From contig NZ_FOBU01000003.1 of NCBI RefSeq assembly GCF_900109915.1, positions 62,001 to 126,000 on the forward strand: a stretch of DNA of 64,000 bases. The letters are read 5' to 3'. Below, one piece after another: positions 7,859 to 17,919 of this stretch. How positions within the stretch are numbered: position 1 is the first letter of the stretch; every line of letters begins with the position of its first letter. The notes beneath the pieces are model-generated. The model made no database searches, was not told the origin of the DNA, and saw nothing but the letters and a program-made list of their open reading frames with translations. The position numbers were made by a program, and so were the translations under genes. This DNA comes from Luteibacter sp. UNCMF331Sha3.1. Lineage in GTDB: Bacteria > Pseudomonadota > Gammaproteobacteria > Xanthomonadales > Rhodanobacteraceae.

Positions 7859-8980
7859 ATGCGGCCCGCCCGAGCCACCCGACTCATCTTCCTTCTTTCC
7901 GGCATCGGCATGGCCAGCTGGGCCCCGATGGTTCCCTACGCGAAGCAGCGGCTCGGCCTGGACGATGCGACGCTCGGCCTCGTGCTGCTGTGCATGGGGT
8001 GCGGCGCGGTGGCGGCGATGCCGCTGGCGGGTTTCTTCACCCATCGCTTCGGCAATCGCGACGTCATCGGCATCAGCGGACTGATGGTCTGTCTGGCACT
8101 GCCGCTGCTGACGATCGCCCCGGACGTGTACTGGCTCGCCGCCGCGCTGTTGTTCTTCGGCGCGTCCCTCGGTGTCGTCGACGTCGCCATGAACGCGCAT
8201 GCCGTGGACGTCGAGAAGCATGCGGGCAAGCCCATGATGTCGGGCTTCCACGGCCTCTTCAGCGTGGGCGGCCTCGTCGGCTCCGCCGGCATGGCCGCGC
8301 TGCTGAAGGCCGGCGCGCCGCTCACGGGCAGCGCGCTCGCCGTGTCGGTCGCGCTGCTGGCGATCGTGCTGACGCAATGGAAGCATTTCATCGTGCGCCT
8401 CGACGAGGACGGGCACGTGCGCGGCGGTGGTTTCCGCATGCCGTCGGCGACGATCTTCCTGCTCGGTTTCCTCTGTCTCGTCGTCTTCCTCGCGGAAGGG
8501 GCGATGCTCGACTGGAGCGCGGTGTTCCTGCGTTTCTCGCGCGGCTTCGACGCGTCGTCCGCGGGCCTCGGCTATGCCGCGTTCTCCGTGGCCATGGCGT
8601 GCGGCCGCCTGCTGGGCGACCGCATCACGGCGCACGTGGGGCCCGTCACGATCGTCCGCGGCGGCGCGTTCGTCGCGGCGCTGGGTTTCTTCATCGCCAC
8701 GCTCGTGCCGTGGGGGCCGGCGGCACTGTTCGGTTTCGTGCTCGTCGGCCTCGGTGCGTCCAACATCGTGCCCGTGCTGTTCAGCGCGGCCGGGCGGCAG
8801 TCGGGCACGTCGGCGGGTATCGGTATCGCCACGGTGACCTCGCTCGGTTACGCGGGCATGCTCGCCGGGCCGGCCGCGATCGGTTTCGCCGCGCACCTGA
8901 GCAGCCTGCCGACCGCGTTGTGCGGCGTGGCCGTGCTGCTCGTGATCGTCTCGTTCTGCGCCTCCATCGTCCGCCGCTGA
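7859..8980 (+). CDS. MFS transporter, sugar-permease-like
   Basis: This 373-residue integral membrane protein has about twelve hydrophobic segments, as in the major facilitator superfamily. After the second segment it has the MFS loop motif as GFFTHRFGNR, and the second half contains CGRLLGDRITAHVG, the matching loop of the repeat. It resembles the YbjJ/fucose-permease-like branch often found beside sugar metabolism genes. It is divergent from lexA with 108 bases between starts and lies 9 bases before the HAD phosphatase gene, so the MFS-HAD-DeoR trio is likely one operon. The ATG at 7859 was preferred because hydrophobic segment 1 starts there; earlier in-frame starts overlap the lexA promoter. 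The transported substrate is unknown. Confidence 0.85.
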   Translation: MRPARATRLIFLLSGIGMASWAPMVPYAKQRLGLDDATLGLVLLCMGCGAVAAMPLAGFFTHRFGNRDVIGISGLMVCLALPLLTIAPDVYWLAAALLFFGASLGVVDVAMNAHAVDVEKHAGKPMMSGFHGLFSVGGLVGSAGMAALLKAGAPLTGSALAVSVALLAIVLTQWKHFIVRLDEDGHVRGGGFRMPSATIFLLGFLCLVVFLAEGAMLDWSAVFLRFSRGFDASSAGLGYAAFSVAMACGRLLGDRITAHVGPVTIVRGGAFVAALGFFIATLVPWGPAALFGFVLVGLGASNIVPVLFSAAGRQSGTSAGIGIATVTSLGYAGMLAGPAAIGFAAHLSSLPTALCGVAVLLVIVSFCASIVRR

Positions 8981-8989
8981 GGAATTCCC

Positions 8990-9607
8990 ATGCATACCAG
9001 ACGCGATGTCGTGATCTTCGATTTCGGCGGTGTCCTGATCGACTGGAACCCGCGTTACCTCTACCGCAAGCTCTTCGGCGACGACGAGGCGGCCATGGAA
9101 GCCTTTCTCGCCGAGGTCACCACGCCGGAGTGGAACCTGCAGCAGGATGCGGGCCGCTCGTGGGACGAAGCCGTGCGCGTGCTCACGGCCGAACATCCGA
9201 CGAAGGCGGACCTGATCGCCGCCTACCAGCATCGTTGGGAGGAGACGCTCGGCGGTCCGATCGACGACAGCCTGCACATCCTCCGGGACCTGAAAAAGGC
9301 GGGCCATCCGTTGTACGGCCTGACCAACTGGTCGCAGGAAACCTTTCCGTTCGCGCAGGAGCGCTTCGATTTCCTCGCACTGTTCGACGGCATCGTCGTA
9401 TCGGGCGCGGAAGGCATGATCAAACCCGACCCCCGGCTCTACCAGACGTTGCTCGAACGCTACGACATCGACCCGGCGCGCGCGATCTTCATCGACGACA
9501 ACAAGGTCAACGTCGAGGCCGCCAATGCGCTCGGCATCCACGGCATCCATTTCCACGACGCGGCGCAGTTGCGCGCCGAGCTCGTCCGGCTCGGTTTCCT
9601 GCCGTGA
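8990..9607 (+). CDS. HAD-superfamily hydrolase (subfamily IA), sugar-phosphatase-like
   Basis: This 205-residue cytoplasmic enzyme has the four HAD motifs: motif I IFDFGGVLIDW with nucleophile Asp, motif II LTNWS, motif III Lys in IKPDPRLY, and motif IV IFIDDNKVNV. Position +2 of motif I is Gly rather than Asp, as in the YihX group (glucose-1-phosphate phosphatase), so phosphatase activity remains plausible. Its neighbours, an MFS transporter upstream and a DeoR-type regulator overlapping its stop, suggest uptake and handling of a sugar or its phosphate. The exact substrate cannot be stated. Confidence 0.88.
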   Translation: MHTRRDVVIFDFGGVLIDWNPRYLYRKLFGDDEAAMEAFLAEVTTPEWNLQQDAGRSWDEAVRVLTAEHPTKADLIAAYQHRWEETLGGPIDDSLHILRDLKKAGHPLYGLTNWSQETFPFAQERFDFLALFDGIVVSGAEGMIKPDPRLYQTLLERYDIDPARAIFIDDNKVNVEAANALGIHGIHFHDAAQLRAELVRLGFLP

Positions 9608-10374
9608 ACGCCACGCCCGACACCACGCTGCCGCGCGAGCGTCAGCAGCTGATCCTCGACCGGCTGCACCGCGACGGCAAGGTCGTGGCGGCCGATCTCG
9701 CGCAGGAATTCCGCGTGTCGGAGGACTCCATCCGGCGCGATCTGCGCGATCTCGCCTCGCAGGGCCTGTGCCGCCGCGTCTACGGCGGCGCGCTGCTGAC
9801 CCAGGCGATCGCACCGCTGGACCAGCGTCATCACGAGCGCGCGGAACTCAAGCGCACGCTCGCCCACGTCGCCGCGAGCCTCGTGGGGGAAGGGCAGATC
9901 CTGTTCGTGGACGCCGGTTCGAGCAACACGGCCCTGGCGCGGGCCTTGCCGGAGCATCGCGACCTCACCGTGGTGACGAACGCGCCCGACGTCGCGCTGG
10001 CGGTGATCGGCCGGCCGGGTTTCGAGGTGATCCTGCTCGGTGGCCGCGTCGACCCACGCATCGGCGGTGCGATCGGTTCGCGCACGGTGCGGCAGGCGCA
10101 GGACATCCGCGCCGATCTCTGTTTTCCGGGAGTGTGCGCGATCGACCCCGAGCGCGGGCTATGGACCTACGACGAAGAAGAAACGGTATTCAAGCAGGCC
10201 ATCATCGAAGCCAGCGGCGAAACGGTGGCCATCGCCACGCCGGACAAGCTGGTGGCCTCGGCGACGCATCACACGGCACCGATCGGGGCGATTTCGCATC
10301 TGGTGGTAAGTGCGGGTACGGATCAGCTCGTCGTCGCGCGTTATCGCGCGTCGGGCGTGCTGGTGACCATGTAA
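9604..10374 (+). CDS. DeoR/GlpR-family transcriptional regulator
   Basis: This 256-residue regulator has an N-terminal DeoR winged helix-turn-helix (ERQQLILDRLHRDGKVV followed by VSEDSIRRDLRDL). Its C-terminal DeoRC sugar-phosphate sensor domain contains LFVDAGSSNTALARAL and the VVTNAPDVA segment. The start is a GTG at 9604 that overlaps the stop of the HAD gene (GTGA), showing translational coupling. DeoR-type proteins usually repress a sugar operon and release DNA on binding a phosphorylated sugar, so it may govern the transporter and phosphatase upstream. It converges on ppsA, with a palindrome between. Confidence 0.9.
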   Translation: MNATPDTTLPRERQQLILDRLHRDGKVVAADLAQEFRVSEDSIRRDLRDLASQGLCRRVYGGALLTQAIAPLDQRHHERAELKRTLAHVAASLVGEGQILFVDAGSSNTALARALPEHRDLTVVTNAPDVALAVIGRPGFEVILLGGRVDPRIGGAIGSRTVRQAQDIRADLCFPGVCAIDPERGLWTYDEEETVFKQAIIEASGETVAIATPDKLVASATHHTAPIGAISHLVVSAGTDQLVVARYRASGVLVTM

Positions 10375-10380
10375 TCGCCA

Positions 10381-10420
10381 GCAGGCTGGCTCCCACCGGC
10401 CACGGTGGGGGCCAGCCTGC
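10381..10420. repeat. REP-like palindrome between convergent deoR-type and ppsA genes
   Basis: Two 17-base arms (GCAGGCTGGCTCCCACC and its complement with one mismatch) enclose a 6-base loop. A single arm of the same family occurs at 17802-17828. Lying between two convergent stops it may also act as a two-way terminator, although there is no T-run. Confidence 0.7.
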
Positions 10421-10432
10421 CGACGACAGGCC

Positions 10433-12805
<2,373 letters not shown>

Positions 12806-12963
12806 AGGAAAATCCTCACATCGGTTGGGCGGCGGGCCGCGCTGGGAAAAACCGGCGCATTGTCGTAGTGGTATTGCCGGGAAACAAGCGGCGATGCACA
12901 AGAACGACGCGTCATTCTGGGAGGTGGATGGTTATGGCGGCGTATTGGTCTTAAGGTGTGGCC

Positions 12964-13806
12964 ATGGACTCCATGCAGGGAAACCGTTTCATGCGGCGCA
13001 CCGTCTTCTTCATTTCCGATTCCACCGGTATCACGGCCGAAACGATCGGCAACAGCATGCTCGCCCAGTTCGAAGGGGTGCAGTTCGACACCCACCGGCT
13101 GCCCTTCATCGACAACGAGGCCAAGGCCGAGGCCGCGTCGCTGCGGATCAAGACCAAGTACGCCCAGGACGGCCATCGCCCCATCGTGGTCAATACCATG
13201 ACCTCGCGAACCCTGTGCGACATCGTCGCGGGCAGCGGGGCGCTGATGCTGGACGTGTTCGCTCCGTTCATCGAGCCGCTGGAGGCCGAGCTCGGGGCCA
13301 AGCAGTCGGGCGCCGTGAACCGATCGCACGGGCTGGTGGACTTCGAGCGCTACGAGGCCCGCATCGAGGCGACCAACTACGCGCTGGCCCACGACGACGG
13401 CCTGGACGTCGATTACAACCAGTCGGACGTCGTGCTGGTGGGCGTGTCGCGGTCGGGCAAGACCCCGACCTGCCTGTACATGGCCTTGCATTATGGTGTC
13501 TGCGCCGCCAATTACCCGCTCACGGACGACGACCTCGACAAGCTGGAACTGCCGATGCGCCTGCGCCCTTACCGCAGCCGGCTCTTCGGGCTCACCATCG
13601 ACCCCAACCGTCTGGCGCAGATCCGCGAGCAGCGCCGCCCCGGCAGCCGCTACGCGACGCTCAAGCAGTGCCGCTGGGAACTCGAACAGGCCGACCGGTT
13701 GATGCGCCGGGAGAACATTCCGGTCCTGAACACGACACATACGTCGATCGAGGAAATATCGAGCAAGATCTTCGAATACCTCGGTATCGAACGCCATATG
13801 TACTGA
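12964..13806 (+). CDS. ppsR: PpsR, PEP synthase kinase/pyrophosphorylase
   Basis: This DUF299-family protein of about 280 residues inactivates PEP synthase by ADP-dependent phosphorylation of a Thr next to its catalytic His and reactivates it by phosphate-dependent removal. It shows VFFISDSTGITAETIG at the N-terminus and the P-loop-like GVSRSGKTPT about residue 160. Divergent placement with ppsA supports the pairing. The start is uncertain: ATG 12964 has AAGG 7 bases upstream, while ATG 12991 (MRRTVFF) has AGGG and better matches the usual N-terminus of homologues. A GTG at 12958 is also in frame. Confidence 0.93.
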   Translation: MDSMQGNRFMRRTVFFISDSTGITAETIGNSMLAQFEGVQFDTHRLPFIDNEAKAEAASLRIKTKYAQDGHRPIVVNTMTSRTLCDIVAGSGALMLDVFAPFIEPLEAELGAKQSGAVNRSHGLVDFERYEARIEATNYALAHDDGLDVDYNQSDVVLVGVSRSGKTPTCLYMALHYGVCAANYPLTDDDLDKLELPMRLRPYRSRLFGLTIDPNRLAQIREQRRPGSRYATLKQCRWELEQADRLMRRENIPVLNTTHTSIEEISSKIFEYLGIERHMY

Positions 13807-13833
13807 CCACCCGGAAGGAGCGACGCGCTACCC

Positions 13834-14304
13834 ATGACCGCCGTGATCGAACGCCCCATCGCCCTCATCCCAGGACGCTTCGAGTTCCTGATGGGTCTGT
13901 ATGCCGAGAACTACCATCGGCTGGCGCGTCTGTTCGCTCCCCAGCGGCTGGCGGCGGGGCGCTATGTTTCCGACGTGGACGACGGGCTGAAGGTGCGCCT
14001 AGACGTGCAGGAAAAACACCCCTACACGCTGGAGCTCGAGCTCACCTACGACTTCGTGGACGAAGCCACCGGCCAGCCCTCGCCATCGGCGCAGCTGCGC
14101 ATGTACACCGATGCGCACGTGGCCGAGGCCATGCATTGCCATCCGGGCCGCAAGCTCTCGCAGGTGCTCGGCCCGTTCCCTCCGGCGCGCACCGTGCTCC
14201 AGCACCGGCTGCGGATGAACGGGTTCCTCAGCCGCTGGCTGGAATACCTGGCGGAGCAGGGGCACTCGATCGGGACGCTGGAGCGGGTGGGTGACATCGC
14301 GTAG
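13834..14304 (+). CDS. DUF1249 family protein (YqiB-like)
   Basis: This 156-residue soluble protein has no signal peptide. The whole length fits DUF1249 (E. coli YqiB), with FEFLMGLYAENYHRLARLF near the start, LDVQEKHPYTLELELTY in the middle and RLRMNGFLSRWLEYLAEQGH near the end. The family's biochemical role is not known to me. In E. coli the relative sits by nudF and cpdA, whereas here it follows ppsR by 27 bases and could be read through from it. No catalytic motif is visible. Confidence 0.85.
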   Translation: MTAVIERPIALIPGRFEFLMGLYAENYHRLARLFAPQRLAAGRYVSDVDDGLKVRLDVQEKHPYTLELELTYDFVDEATGQPSPSAQLRMYTDAHVAEAMHCHPGRKLSQVLGPFPPARTVLQHRLRMNGFLSRWLEYLAEQGHSIGTLERVGDIA

Positions 14305-14322
14305 CGGCCATCTGCCACGACC

Positions 14323-14418
14323 CTGTGGGAGCTGGCTTGCCGGCGAACCCGCGGCAGCGGGCACTGTGCCTCTGTCACACCCCTGCGAGCACCCTTCGCG
14401 CGCGAGCGCGCTCCCACC
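14323..14418. repeat. Pair of inverted REP-like units
   Basis: Unit one (14323-14350) begins TGTGGGAGCTGGCTTGCCGGCGA, and unit two (14385-14418) ends GCGCGCTCCCAC in the opposite orientation, about 35 bases apart. The form resembles the two-REP arrangements of pseudomonads and xanthomonads. It fills most of the 184-base gap between the DUF1249 gene and the tRNA-Asp gene. Confidence 0.6.
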
Positions 14419-14448
14419 CGAAGGTCGAAGCATCGGCGAATTCCGGGC

Positions 14449-14474
14449 AAAAAAAATCCGCCAGCTGGCGGATT
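14449..14474 (-). terminator. Terminator of the tRNA operon
   Basis: A 20-base perfect palindrome (AATCCGCCAG and its complement) is followed on the minus strand by eight T, 15 bases after the tRNA-Asp 3' end. On the plus strand the flank TTCTTCTTT could allow weak termination in the other direction. Confidence 0.88.
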
Positions 14475-14488
14475 CTTCTTTGAAGTAA

Positions 14489-14565
14489 TGGCGGAGCGGA
14501 CGGGACTCGAACCCGCGACCTCCGGCGTGACAGGCCAGCATTCTAACCGACTGAACTACCGCTCC
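14489..14565 (-). tRNA. tRNA-Asp (GTC)
   Basis: This 77-base gene includes the encoded CCA. It folds as a standard cloverleaf: acceptor GGAGCGG with CCGCTCC, D-loop AGTCGGTTA, anticodon stem-loop TGGCCTGTCACGCCGG with anticodon GTC, and T-arm GCGGGTTCGAGTCCCGT. It is last in the Ala-Glu-Asp operon. Confidence 0.97.
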
Positions 14566-14636
14566 ACACTACGTTCAACTTCCAACTACTACCAACTTCC
14601 TTTTTCTTCCTTGACACTCTCCGGCGAGCCGGAAAG

Positions 14637-14712
14637 TGGCGTCCCCACGGGGATTCGAACCCCGGTCGCCACCGTGAAAGGGTGATGTCCTAGGCCTCTA
14701 GACGATGGGGAC
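14637..14712 (-). tRNA. tRNA-Glu (TTC)
   Basis: This 76-base gene has an encoded CCA and discriminator G. The acceptor stem is GTCCCCA paired with TGGGGAC, the anticodon loop reads CTTTCAC with anticodon TTC, and the T-arm is CCGGGGTTCGAATCCCCGT. It is the middle gene of the operon, with a 71-base spacer to tRNA-Asp. Confidence 0.97.
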
Positions 14713-14723
14713 GTACTAGAAGT

Positions 14724-14799
14724 TGGTGGAGCCAGCCGGGATCGAACCGGCGACCTCCTGCATGCCATGCAGGCGCTCTCCCAGCTGAGCTATGGCCCC
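14724..14799 (-). tRNA. tRNA-Ala (GGC)
   Basis: This 76-base gene has an encoded CCA. The acceptor stem is GGGGCCA with TGGCTCC (one G-U pair), the anticodon stem CCTGC/GCAGG carries loop ATGGCAT giving anticodon GGC, and the T-arm is GCCGGTTCGATCCCGGC. It is first in the operon, 11 bases before tRNA-Glu. Confidence 0.97.
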
Positions 14800-14815
14800 C
14801 TGCTGGAAGCCGCAA

Positions 14816-14844
14816 AGATTACGTCCGACCCGCGATTCCGTCAA
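14816..14844 (-). promoter_or_regulatory. Sigma-70 promoter of the tRNA-Ala-Glu-Asp operon
   Basis: On the minus strand TTGACG (14844-14839) and TAATCT (14821-14816) are separated by exactly 17 bases, with a GC-rich discriminator before tRNA-Ala. This is the clearest housekeeping promoter in the window, and a GC-rich discriminator is typical of stringently controlled stable-RNA promoters. Confidence 0.8.
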
Positions 14845-14874
14845 GCATTCATTACACTTTTTTTGAATTTATTT

Positions 14875-14889
14875 TTCTCGAATCGAGAA
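14875..14889. promoter_or_regulatory. Operator-like palindrome TTCTCGA-A-TCGAGAA
   Basis: A 15-base near-perfect dyad lies in an AT-rich patch between the tRNA operon promoter and the antiporter gene. It could be a regulator site for either direction, but no partner protein can be named. The remainder of the 204-base gap holds only the tRNA promoter. Confidence 0.3.
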
Positions 14890-15003
14890 TGACGAGTCGC
14901 AGCACGGACTTGCGCGTTCGACATCGCGCCTGTCTCTCGCCTGTCGCGTGTGCGCATCGTCTCCAGCGGGTTAACCTGTCCGTCCATACCTACAGGGACA
15001 GGC

Positions 15004-16764
15004 ATGCACGGCATCGTTTTCATCCAGGATCTGGCGACGGTGATGCTCGTCGCCGGCCTCACCACGGTGCTGTTCCAGCGCCTCAGGCAACCGGTCGTGC
15101 TCGGTTACATCATCGCCGGCGTGCTGATCGGGCCGCATACGCTGCCGGTCATCTTCATCCACGACGAAGAAACGATCCGCACGCTGTCCGAGCTCGGCAT
15201 GATCCTGCTGCTGTTCGCGCTCGGCCTCGAGTTCAGCCTGAAGAAGCTGCGCGCCGTCGGCGGGGCGGCGCTGGTCGCCGCGTTCGCGGAAATCGTGCTG
15301 ATGGTGTGGATCGGTTACGAGATCGGCCGGTTCTTCGGATGGACGGCGATGGACTCGCTGTTCCTCGGCGCGATGCTCTCCATCTCGTCGACCACCATCA
15401 TCATGAAGGCGCTCGAGGATCTGGGTCTCAAACGCGAGCGCTTCGCGCAACTGATGTTCGGCATCCTCATCGTCGAGGATCTGCTGGCGATCGTGCTTAT
15501 GGCATTGCTGACCGGTATCGCGAGCACGGGCGGCCTCGAAGCCGGCGAGGCGTTCGCCGCCGTCGGCCGGCTGGGCCTCTTCATGGCGGTTTCGCTGGTG
15601 GTGGGCCTGCTGCTCGTGCCACGCGTGGTCGACTACATCGCGCGCGTCAGCCGCAACGACGTGCTGCTGGTCGCGGTGCTCGGCATCTGCTTCGGCTTTT
15701 GCCTGCTGGTGACCGAGCTGGGCTACAGCGTGGCGCTGGGCGCCTTCATGATCGGCGCGATCGTGGCCGAGTCGGAGAGCGTCGCCCGCATCGAACGCAT
15801 CGTCATGCCCGTGCGCGACATGTTCAGCGCCGTGTTCTTCGTCGCCATCGGCATGCTGATCGACCCCGACCTGCTCGTGGAGTACGCGCTGCCGATCACC
15901 GTGGTGACCATCGCCGTGGTGCTGGGCAAGGTGATCACGTGCAGTTTCGGCAGTTTCGTCGCCGGCAACGACGGACGCACCTCGCTGCGCGTGGGCATGG
16001 GCCTCGCGCAGATCGGCGAATTCTCGTTCGTCATCGCGTCGCTGGGCCTAACGCTCAAGGTGACCAGCGGCTTCCTCTATCCCGTGGCGGTCGCCGTGTC
16101 GGCGATCACCACGTTCCTCACCCCTTACCTCATCCGTTCGTCGGATCCGCTCGCGAGCTTCCTGGGCAGGGCGCTGCCGGCCCGCGTCACCGGCGTGTTC
16201 GGCGCCTATACGGAATGGATGGGCAACCTGGGGCTGCAAGGGCAGGGCGCGATCGTCATGAAGATGATCCGCCGGCTGGTCTGGCACGTGGTGATCAACA
16301 CGGCGCTGGTGGTGGCGGTGTTCATCGGCATGGCGTTCGCCTATCGCCGGGGCTTCCTGCACCTGGATGTCTTCAGCGACGACCCGATGATCCGCCGGAC
16401 GCTCGCGTGGTCCCTGGCGGCCCTGCTTTCGCTGCCCATGGTGGTCGCGACCTATCGCAAGGCCGGCGCCCTCGGCATGCTGCTCGCCGAACTCTCGATC
16501 CCCGACCGCTTCGGCGAACGGACGTGGCGCATCCGGGCCGTGCTGGGACGCATCATTCCCGTCATGTCCATGCTGGTGCTGGGGCTGCTGGTGGCCGCCC
16601 TCGCCTCGACCATCCTGCCGCCGCGGGAGGTCGCCCTGGTGCTGGTCCTGATCGGCATCGGGCTGACCTGGCTGCTCTGGCGGGTGCTGGTGCAGGTTCA
16701 CGCCCGCCTCCAGGCCGCCATCCGGGACACCCTCGAGAAGCCGGGTCAGGACCGTCACGAGTGA
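15004..16764 (+). CDS. CPA2-family monovalent cation:proton antiporter
   Basis: This 586-residue membrane protein has about 12-13 hydrophobic spans forming the Na/H-exchanger domain of the KefB/KefC/YbaL group (CPA2). Typical family stretches are visible: VVLGYIIAGVLIGPHTLP, LLLFALGLEFSLKKL, SISSTTIIMKALEDL, and the VEDLLAIV motif with its acidic pair. There is no C-terminal RCK/TrkA-N nucleotide-binding domain; instead the C-terminal third continues with further hydrophobic spans (residues ~430-570). It probably exchanges K+ or Na+ for protons at the inner membrane. The start at 15004 (MHGIVF) has AGGGA nearby; an ATG at 14950 is in frame but would prepend a polar tail. Confidence 0.87.
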   Translation: MHGIVFIQDLATVMLVAGLTTVLFQRLRQPVVLGYIIAGVLIGPHTLPVIFIHDEETIRTLSELGMILLLFALGLEFSLKKLRAVGGAALVAAFAEIVLMVWIGYEIGRFFGWTAMDSLFLGAMLSISSTTIIMKALEDLGLKRERFAQLMFGILIVEDLLAIVLMALLTGIASTGGLEAGEAFAAVGRLGLFMAVSLVVGLLLVPRVVDYIARVSRNDVLLVAVLGICFGFCLLVTELGYSVALGAFMIGAIVAESESVARIERIVMPVRDMFSAVFFVAIGMLIDPDLLVEYALPITVVTIAVVLGKVITCSFGSFVAGNDGRTSLRVGMGLAQIGEFSFVIASLGLTLKVTSGFLYPVAVAVSAITTFLTPYLIRSSDPLASFLGRALPARVTGVFGAYTEWMGNLGLQGQGAIVMKMIRRLVWHVVINTALVVAVFIGMAFAYRRGFLHLDVFSDDPMIRRTLAWSLAALLSLPMVVATYRKAGALGMLLAELSIPDRFGERTWRIRAVLGRIIPVMSMLVLGLLVAALASTILPPREVALVLVLIGIGLTWLLWRVLVQVHARLQAAIRDTLEKPGQDRHE

Positions 16765-16792
16765 CGGCGATCCCGGAATCCGGAAAGGTTGC

Positions 16793-16820
16793 TGAACTTT
16801 TCGTGTGAAACCCTGTCTCT
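16793..16820 (+). promoter_or_regulatory. Sigma-E type promoter of the FKBP gene
   Basis: TGAACTT, a 16-base spacer and TCTCT lie about 110 bases before the FKBP start. The arrangement is the same as before rpoE at 25569-25596 and matches the extracytoplasmic sigma-E consensus (GAACTT with TCTGA). It suggests that the isomerase belongs to the envelope stress regulon. Confidence 0.6.
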
Positions 16821-16930
16821 CGCCACGTCATTGCAAGCAGGGCGGGAACCACCGCACAATGGCGTTTCTGCCTCCACAAGGAGGTGTACACGGCGGCGTC
16901 GCCGAATCTTTCCAAGAGAGGGAGTATCGA

Positions 16931-17707
16931 ATGAAGCACTTTTTGCGTCCCACGATGACGGCCGTCGCCCTGGCGGTTGCGCTGGGTACGGCTGCGGGCG
17001 CATCCGCCCAGGCCGCCAAGCCGGCTGCCGCAGCGGCACCGGTCGACAAGCAGAAGGCCAGCTATGTCGTGGGTTGGGACCTCGCCAGCTCGCTTCCGCC
17101 GCTCGTGGCGAAGGAAGTCGACGCGGCCACGGTCGCCAAGGCTCTCCAGGCCGCCCTGTCGGGCCAGAAGCCGACCATGTCGGAAGCCGAAGCCAAGTCC
17201 GTCCGTGAGGCCTTCGTGGGCCAGCTGAAGGTCAAGGCCGAAGCCGAGTACAACAAGGTCGCGGCTCAGAACAAGTCGGAAGGCGACGCCTTCCTGGCGA
17301 AGAACAAGTCCGCCGCCGGCGTGAAGGTCACGGCGTCCGGCCTGCAGTACCAGGTCGTCCAGGCCGGTACCGGCCAGCGTCCGGGTCCGAACGACACCGT
17401 CACCATCAACTACACCGGCACGTTCGTGAACGGCGAGAAGTTCGACTCCTCGGCCGACCACCAGCCGGCCGGTCCGGCCCAGATCCCGCTCGCCGCGGTC
17501 ATCCCGGGCTTCCGCGAAGGCCTGCAGCTGATGCAGACCGGTGGCAAGTACAAGCTCTTCATCCCGTCGAACATCGCTTACGGCGCCAAGCCGGAAAACG
17601 GCTTCCCGCCGAACGCGACGATCATCTTCGACGTCGAGCTGCTGAAGACCGGTCCGACGCCTGCTGGCCAGGGTCCGGGCGCAGGCGCTCCGCAGGGCGG
17701 CAAGTAA
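16931..17707 (+). CDS. Exported FKBP-type peptidyl-prolyl isomerase
   Basis: This 258-residue protein with a signal peptide (MKHFLRPTMTAVALAVALG...ASAQA) is likely a periplasmic folding factor. Residues ~40-130 form the helical FKBP_N dimerisation domain of FkpA/Mip proteins. Residues ~140-235 form the FKBP domain, with VTINYTGTFVNGEKFDSS, VIPGFREGLQLMQTGGK and IFDVELL. The tail is Gly/Pro/Gln rich. A good ribosome site GAGGGAG precedes the ATG. It appears to have its own sigma-E type promoter and its own terminator, so it is probably monocistronic and induced when envelope proteins misfold. Confidence 0.92.
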   Translation: MKHFLRPTMTAVALAVALGTAAGASAQAAKPAAAAAPVDKQKASYVVGWDLASSLPPLVAKEVDAATVAKALQAALSGQKPTMSEAEAKSVREAFVGQLKVKAEAEYNKVAAQNKSEGDAFLAKNKSAAGVKVTASGLQYQVVQAGTGQRPGPNDTVTINYTGTFVNGEKFDSSADHQPAGPAQIPLAAVIPGFREGLQLMQTGGKYKLFIPSNIAYGAKPENGFPPNATIIFDVELLKTGPTPAGQGPGAGAPQGGK

Positions 17708-17733
17708 GCCCCAGCGGTTCGCATGACGAGAAA

Positions 17734-17761
17734 GGGCGCGGAGCGATCCGCGCCCTTTTTT
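17734..17761 (+). terminator. Rho-independent terminator after the FKBP gene
   Basis: GGGCGCGGA and its exact complement form a stem around a GCGA loop and are followed by six T, 26 bases after the stop codon. Confidence 0.92.
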
Positions 17762-17801
17762 CGTTCCGGGAGCGCGGCATCCCACAGCGTCTCGGGTGAC
17801 T

Positions 17802-17828
17802 GGTGGAAGCCAGCCTGCTGGCGATGGG
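17802..17828. repeat. Single REP-like unit
   Basis: GGTGGAAGCCAGCCTGC followed by TGGCGATGGG repeats one arm of the palindrome at 10381-10420 with little change. It lies between the FKBP terminator and the ugd ribosome site. Confidence 0.55.
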
Positions 17829-17919
17829 AGCTCGCCGCGGTCGAGCCGGTTCCTGTCGCCCGATCGCTTCCCCGATTACAATGGCCCGTTGTGCACGACA
17901 GCGGCCATGCGGGAGCGTC

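Noticed and set aside
7751-9814. In-frame extension of lexA far upstream on the minus strand
   Set aside because: The extension crosses the operator, the divergent MFS gene and the HAD gene. LexA starts at MSTPSL by homology.
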